Assembly: GCA_944387205.1 (NCBI GenBank)
Contig: CALXDZ010000104.1
Coordinates: forward strand, 1 to 35,650
Reading direction: 5' to 3'
Length of the DNA stretch: 35,650 nt
DNA from: an uncultured Oscillospiraceae bacterium
GTDB taxonomy: Bacteria > Bacillota > Clostridia > Oscillospirales > Oscillospiraceae
The translations under genes were made by a program, and so were the position numbers. This document shows positions 32,834 through 35,650 of the stretch, piece after piece. Under the pieces are notes generated by a model, which was not told where the DNA came from, did no database searches, and was given only the letters and a program-made list of their open reading frames with translations. Within the stretch, counting starts at the first letter, position 1. Every line of letters begins with the position of its first letter.

Positions 32834-33259
32834 TTAACTTCCTTCTCCCTTTTCATCCAGTGCGCTGTTGAGTAAAAGCGCAAATTCCAGCACGCTGCGG
32901 AAGCTCTCCTCCCGGTTCGCCTCCAGCCACAGGACCGTGCCCTGCCAGCTGGCATTCTGCCGGAAGATGACCTTCATGACGAAGGTTCCCCTTTCGCCCC
33001 GCTGTTCCAAATTGTCGCGTCGGATCTCCTCACGCGCTTTTGCCTGTGGCCGAAAGGACCGGACCTGAGCGAACGGCTGGGGAAAGTTCATCTCATCCAG
33101 CAGATGCTCCACTGCCAACAGAAACTCCATCAAGCCAGTGAAGTGCACCGTGCCCTGTAAGAATGGGTTATACAGTCTTCCACGCAGAATGCGCTGGTCA
33201 TATCCATCCACGCAAACCACGATGGAATGATATTCGTTCGCCGTCATCCGTGCCTGCAC
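32834..33259 (-). CDS. Conserved small protein upstream of adhesin, function unknown
   Basis: 141-residue soluble protein, no export signal. The middle (ILRGRLYNPFLQGTVHFTGL, then LLDEMNFPQP) and the C-terminal FRQNASWQGTVLWLEANREE with SFRSVLEFALLL look like a conserved family I have seen beside surface-protein genes in gut Clostridia, but I know no function for it. GTG 33259 is preferred since AAAGGAGGG lies 7 nt upstream; an in-frame ATG at 33247 is too far away. It is transcribed in the same direction as the adhesin, 218 nt ahead of it, with the riboswitch between them. Read-through from its promoter would carry the riboswitch. Confidence 0.75.
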   Translation of the reverse strand: MQARMTANEYHSIVVCVDGYDQRILRGRLYNPFLQGTVHFTGLMEFLLAVEHLLDEMNFPQPFAQVRSFRPQAKAREEIRRDNLEQRGERGTFVMKVIFRQNASWQGTVLWLEANREESFRSVLEFALLLNSALDEKGEGS

Positions 33260-33294
33260 CTGAATGCCCTCCTTTCTTTCTTTGTTTGTCTGTG

Positions 33295-33322
33295 GTTATA
33301 CCTTACCACACGACAGTTACAA
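33295..33322 (-). promoter_or_regulatory. Promoter of the small protein/adhesin operon
   Basis: On the - strand TTGTAA (33317-33322), 16-nt spacer, TATAAC (33295-33300). No equally good promoter was seen between the small gene and the riboswitch. Confidence 0.65.
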
Positions 33323-33350
33323 AAGTGGATACATTTTCCGTTTGCACTTT

Positions 33351-33370
33351 CATAAAATAAAAATTTTATG
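33351..33370. terminator. AT-rich palindrome after the permease gene
   Basis: CATAAAAT and ATTTTATG around AAAA form a perfect 8-bp AT stem between the permease stop and the surface-operon promoter. It may be a weak terminator or an upstream promoter element; the sequence is unusually AT-rich for this genome. Confidence 0.4.
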
Positions 33371-33390
33371 GTATTTCCAGTAAAACTCTT

Positions 33391-34749
33391 TTATCTGCCT
33401 TTACGCTTTCTCCCAAAATATGCGCCCAGCAGCATCACGGCACCAAACACCACCAGGTAATACCACACCGCTGCACCATGGGCCGCAAAGGCCGCATACA
33501 CCATAAACACACACCCGCACAGCGCCAACACCGGCGTCAGAACACGGCGTACAAAGCCCAGGTCCCGCTCCCGGCGCAGGATCTGAAAGAAGATGGGGAT
33601 ATAAAAGGCATAGAGGGTAATGATGGGGATCTCCGAGGTATCAAAGGTGAAGGGCCCAAACCAGGAGCTCTCCGTCAGATTGGCTCCATAGAAATACAGC
33701 AGCCAAAATCCGCACAGGGCAAGACCCAACACCGAGGAATTCACTGGCATCCGGGTCACTGGGTCCACCTGGGCAAACAGCTCTGGCCGAGGACCCTCTC
33801 CCCGAACGGCAATGGCATACATTCCCCGGCAGCAGGCCAGCATCAGACCGTTGAGCACTCCCAGGCAGGACACCACGATCAACACGAACACCCCGGTGCC
33901 CGCCGCCTGGCCGAACAGGCGCTGGAAGGCCAGCTTGGCCGCCTGTTCACCGCTTTCCATCATCTCCCCGGTGGTAACAGCACCGGAAAGACCCACATAA
34001 TAAAAGAGATAGGTAGCCACCACGATCACCGCTCCGATCACCAGTGCCAAGGGCAGCGTCCGCTTAGGGTCCTTAAGCTCAGCATTGATGGAGGTGGCAA
34101 TGATCCAGCCTTCATAGGCAAAGGCCACTGCCACTACGGAGGCCATGAGACTGGTTCCAGCGGAGGCCTCTGCTATACCGGCAGCAGAAAAGTTGGCGGC
34201 CAGCTGGCCGCTGTGCATGCCTGCCGCAGTGCCCACCACGGCCATCAGCAGCAGCGGCACCATTTTGATGACTGTGGTAGCCACCTGGAACCGGCCCGCC
34301 AGCCAGGGGGACAGGGCATTGACCGCAAAGCTCATACACAGGAAAAAGCAGGCAATGGCCATACAGGGCCCGCCGGTGATATCCCAGCCCAGCAGCACAC
34401 AGAAGTACCGGGCCGACAGCCAGGCCAGCACGGAGGTCAGTGTGGGATAGTAGATAATGGCCATAAACCAGCCCACATAATAACCATACACAGGGCCCAG
34501 CGCTGCCTCCGCATAATCCACCACCCCGTTGACCTTTTGATACCGGGAGGAAAGGGTGGAAAAGGTAAAGGTGCACACCACCATGATGGCGCCCACGATC
34601 AGCCAAGCGGCTACGCCCAGGGCCATGTCCCCTCCGGTAGCCTGCAGCACCGCCTCGGCTTTGAAAAAGACGCCGGAGCCCATGACGATGCCCACCACCA
34701 TGCAGATGGCTGTTGGCAGTCCATATCGTCTTTCCAACTGAATATCCAT
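33391..34749 (-). CDS. APC-family amino acid permease
   Basis: 452-residue polytopic transporter of the amino acid-polyamine-organocation superfamily, with about twelve hydrophobic spans. The first helix motif VVGIVMGSGVFFKAEAVLQ (about 18-36) and AFAYEGWIIATSINAELKDPKRTLP (split around 215-240) are typical of LAT-like members such as the Ser/Thr exchanger SteT. It moves amino acids across the cytoplasmic membrane; the exact substrate cannot be read. ATG 34749 has AAAGGAG upstream; a longer frame would cross the leader. Monocistronic, divergent from the DUF1653 gene. Confidence 0.93.
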   Translation of the reverse strand: MDIQLERRYGLPTAICMVVGIVMGSGVFFKAEAVLQATGGDMALGVAAWLIVGAIMVVCTFTFSTLSSRYQKVNGVVDYAEAALGPVYGYYVGWFMAIIYYPTLTSVLAWLSARYFCVLLGWDITGGPCMAIACFFLCMSFAVNALSPWLAGRFQVATTVIKMVPLLLMAVVGTAAGMHSGQLAANFSAAGIAEASAGTSLMASVVAVAFAYEGWIIATSINAELKDPKRTLPLALVIGAVIVVATYLFYYVGLSGAVTTGEMMESGEQAAKLAFQRLFGQAAGTGVFVLIVVSCLGVLNGLMLACCRGMYAIAVRGEGPRPELFAQVDPVTRMPVNSSVLGLALCGFWLLYFYGANLTESSWFGPFTFDTSEIPIITLYAFYIPIFFQILRRERDLGFVRRVLTPVLALCGCVFMVYAAFAAHGAAVWYYLVVFGAVMLLGAYFGRKRKGR

Positions 34750-34802
34750 AGTGAAACTTCTCCTTTTTCTTCTCTCTTTAAAGCGGTAAACTCGCCAGGG
34801 GC

Positions 34803-34831
34803 AGGATACCATATCTTTCTTCCTTTTCCAA
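34803..34831 (-). promoter_or_regulatory. Promoter of the APC permease gene
   Basis: On the - strand TTGGAA (34826-34831), 17-nt spacer, TATCCT (34803-34808). Confidence 0.55.
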
Positions 34832-34871
34832 TCCCCTTTTTCCGTTTCGGAAAACCTTTTTTCTCAAATAC

Positions 34872-34899
34872 TTGCCTTTTCTCGCCAGCAGCGTACAAT
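34872..34899 (+). promoter_or_regulatory. Promoter of the DUF1653 gene
   Basis: TTGCCT (34872-34877), 16-nt spacer, TACAAT (34894-34899), 36 nt upstream of the start codon. Confidence 0.65.
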
Positions 34900-34934
34900 A
34901 ATCCTCAGTATATCCAGGAAAGGAGCACACATCC

Positions 34935-35150
34935 ATGGAGGAGATTCGGCCGGGACGCTACCGGCATTTCAAGGGAAAGGAATATCGGGTGCTGGGCGTA
35001 GCCAGGCACTCGGAGACACTGGAACCCCTGGTGGTGTACCAGGCGCTGTACGGGGAGAGGGGACTGTGGGTACGGCCTGCCGCCATGTGGACTGAACAGG
35101 TGGAGCGGGAAGGGAAAACCATGCCCCGCTTCACCTATGTGGGGCCTTAA
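34935..35150 (+). CDS. DUF1653 protein
   Basis: 71-residue protein spanning the complete DUF1653 domain: GRYRHFKGKEYRVLGVARHS, then LEPLVVYQALYGERGLWVRP. It is a small beta-rich family widespread in bacteria with no assigned function. GGAAAGGAG lies 9-10 nt upstream of the ATG. The next gene has its own promoter, so it may be monocistronic. Confidence 0.92.
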   Translation: MEEIRPGRYRHFKGKEYRVLGVARHSETLEPLVVYQALYGERGLWVRPAAMWTEQVEREGKTMPRFTYVGP

Positions 35151-35161
35151 ACGGTCCCATC

Positions 35162-35190
35162 TTTACAGACACCAGATTCTGCGCTATTAT
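35162..35190 (+). promoter_or_regulatory. Promoter of the endonuclease IV gene
   Basis: TTTACA (35162-35167), 17-nt spacer, TATTAT (35185-35190). Confidence 0.7.
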
Positions 35191-35261
35191 AGAAATCGCC
35201 GTCTCTCACGAGAAACGGCACAGGTTCCACCGGGCAAAGGCCCGGAGAGGGAGGAAACAAC

Positions 35262-35650
35262 ATGCTGATCATCGGGTGCCATCTGTCCTCGTCCAAGGGT
35301 TTTCTGGCCATGGGCAAGACCGCTGTGGACATCGGTGCCAACACCTTTCAATTCTTTACCCGCAACCCCAGAGGCGGCACTGCCAAGCCTCTGGATCTGG
35401 AGGATGTGGCGGCTTACCGGGACTTTGCAAAGGAGCACAGCCTCTTCCCTATTCTGGCCCACGCCCCCTACACCCTCAACTGCTGCGCAGCAGACCCGGG
35501 TCTGCGGGACTTTGCCCGCCGCACCATGGCCGACGACCTGGAGCGGCTGGAGCATATCCCCGGCAGCCTCTACAACTTTCACCCCGGCAGCCATGTGAAG
35601 CAGGGAGCGGAGACGGGTATCGCCCTTATCGCTGAGACGCTGAACCAGGT
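35262..35650 (+). CDS. nfo: Endonuclease IV, 5' part
   Basis: First 129 residues of a protein cut by the right edge of the window. Endonuclease IV is a zinc-dependent AP endonuclease (TIM barrel) that nicks DNA at abasic sites in base-excision repair. The start [14 protein letters not shown] matches the family's GxHxSxxKG, followed by [16 protein letters not shown] (about 25-40) and the second metal-ligand region [17 protein letters not shown] near residue 108 is also a family landmark. AGGGAGG precedes the ATG. Length and the remaining zinc ligands cannot be checked. Confidence 0.93.
   Translation, partial: MLIIGCHLSSSKGFLAMGKTAVDIGANTFQFFTRNPRGGTAKPLDLEDVAAYRDFAKEHSLFPILAHAPYTLNCCAADPGLRDFARRTMADDLERLEHIPGSLYNFHPGSHVKQGAETGIALIAETLNQ

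Noticed and set aside
27204-32837. A 1877-codon open frame on the + strand, fully antisense to the adhesin and longer than it
   Set aside because: Its translation is rich in low-complexity Gly/Leu/His/Val runs with no domain, there is no ribosome site, and it covers the riboswitch. It is the reflection of repeated Thr/Val/Glu codons in the real gene on the other strand, which has a signal peptide, VWA and Cna-B repeats.

Overview
The window looks like a chromosomal segment of a fairly high-GC Gram-positive anaerobe of the Clostridia, most like a gut Oscillospiraceae/Ruminococcaceae member (Flavonifractor/Lawsonibacter/Oscillibacter type). This assignment is inference. It rests on strong AGGAGG ribosome sites, sigma-A-like promoters with 16-17 nt spacers, the rplU-prp-rpmA order with a cleavable L27 N-terminus (a Firmicutes trait), the lipoproteins and sortase-type surface protein, and the DUF3343/DUF6472/DUF523/DUF1653 set. 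No tRNA, rRNA, insertion sequence or CRISPR array was seen.

Layout. 1-917 is the 3' part of an acetate kinase gene carrying an in-frame internal duplication. 1071-3316 is a run on the + strand: a zinc-ribbon membrane protein, mtnN, luxS (SAH recycling and AI-2 synthesis) and a DUF3841-like gene. 3430-7018 (- strand) is an accessory redox operon: a short-chain dehydrogenase followed by a 937-residue fusion of an Old-Yellow-Enzyme/Fe-S/FAD reductase with an acetoacetate-decarboxylase-like domain. It is divergent from a PucR-type regulator (7156-8664), with a perfect palindrome inside the regulator's promoter. An XRE-type membrane-anchored protein follows. 9904-12420 is the conserved rplU-prp-rpmA and obgE block with a structured L21 leader. 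12576-18257 holds a hypothetical gene, an Mbeg1-like hydrolase, a tandem OB-fold (SSB-like) protein, a PstS-like lipoprotein plus WG-repeat lipoprotein pair, and a DUF523 (TudS-type) protein. 18312-23872 has an alpha/beta hydrolase, a PadR regulator coupled to an FtsW-like membrane protein, the small DUF6472 and DUF3343 genes, a diaminopimelate-decarboxylase-family enzyme and a nitrilase-family hydrolase. 23926-27064 (- strand) is an FHA-FtsW fusion with a class B-type penicillin-binding protein. 27237-33259 (- strand) is a surface-protein operon: a small conserved protein, then a 1792-residue VWA/Cna-B adhesin. The window ends with an APC permease, a DUF1653 protein and the start of endonuclease IV.

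Most notable. (1) The 5' UTR of the adhesin gene (32645-32738, - strand) has the sequence blocks and helices of a GEMM-I (cyclic-di-GMP-I) riboswitch. Its closing helix shares bases with a hairpin that hides the Shine-Dalgarno sequence, which predicts a translational ON switch for a giant adhesin. (2) That adhesin's VWA domain carries a Cys-rich, probably zinc-binding insertion directly after the first metal-site loop. (3) The OYE-ADC fusion with its SDR partner and PucR regulator looks like an uncharacterised reductive-decarboxylating pathway. (4) The acetate kinase carries an internal duplication of 126 codons. All functional statements are from reading the sequence and family knowledge; no searches were run.
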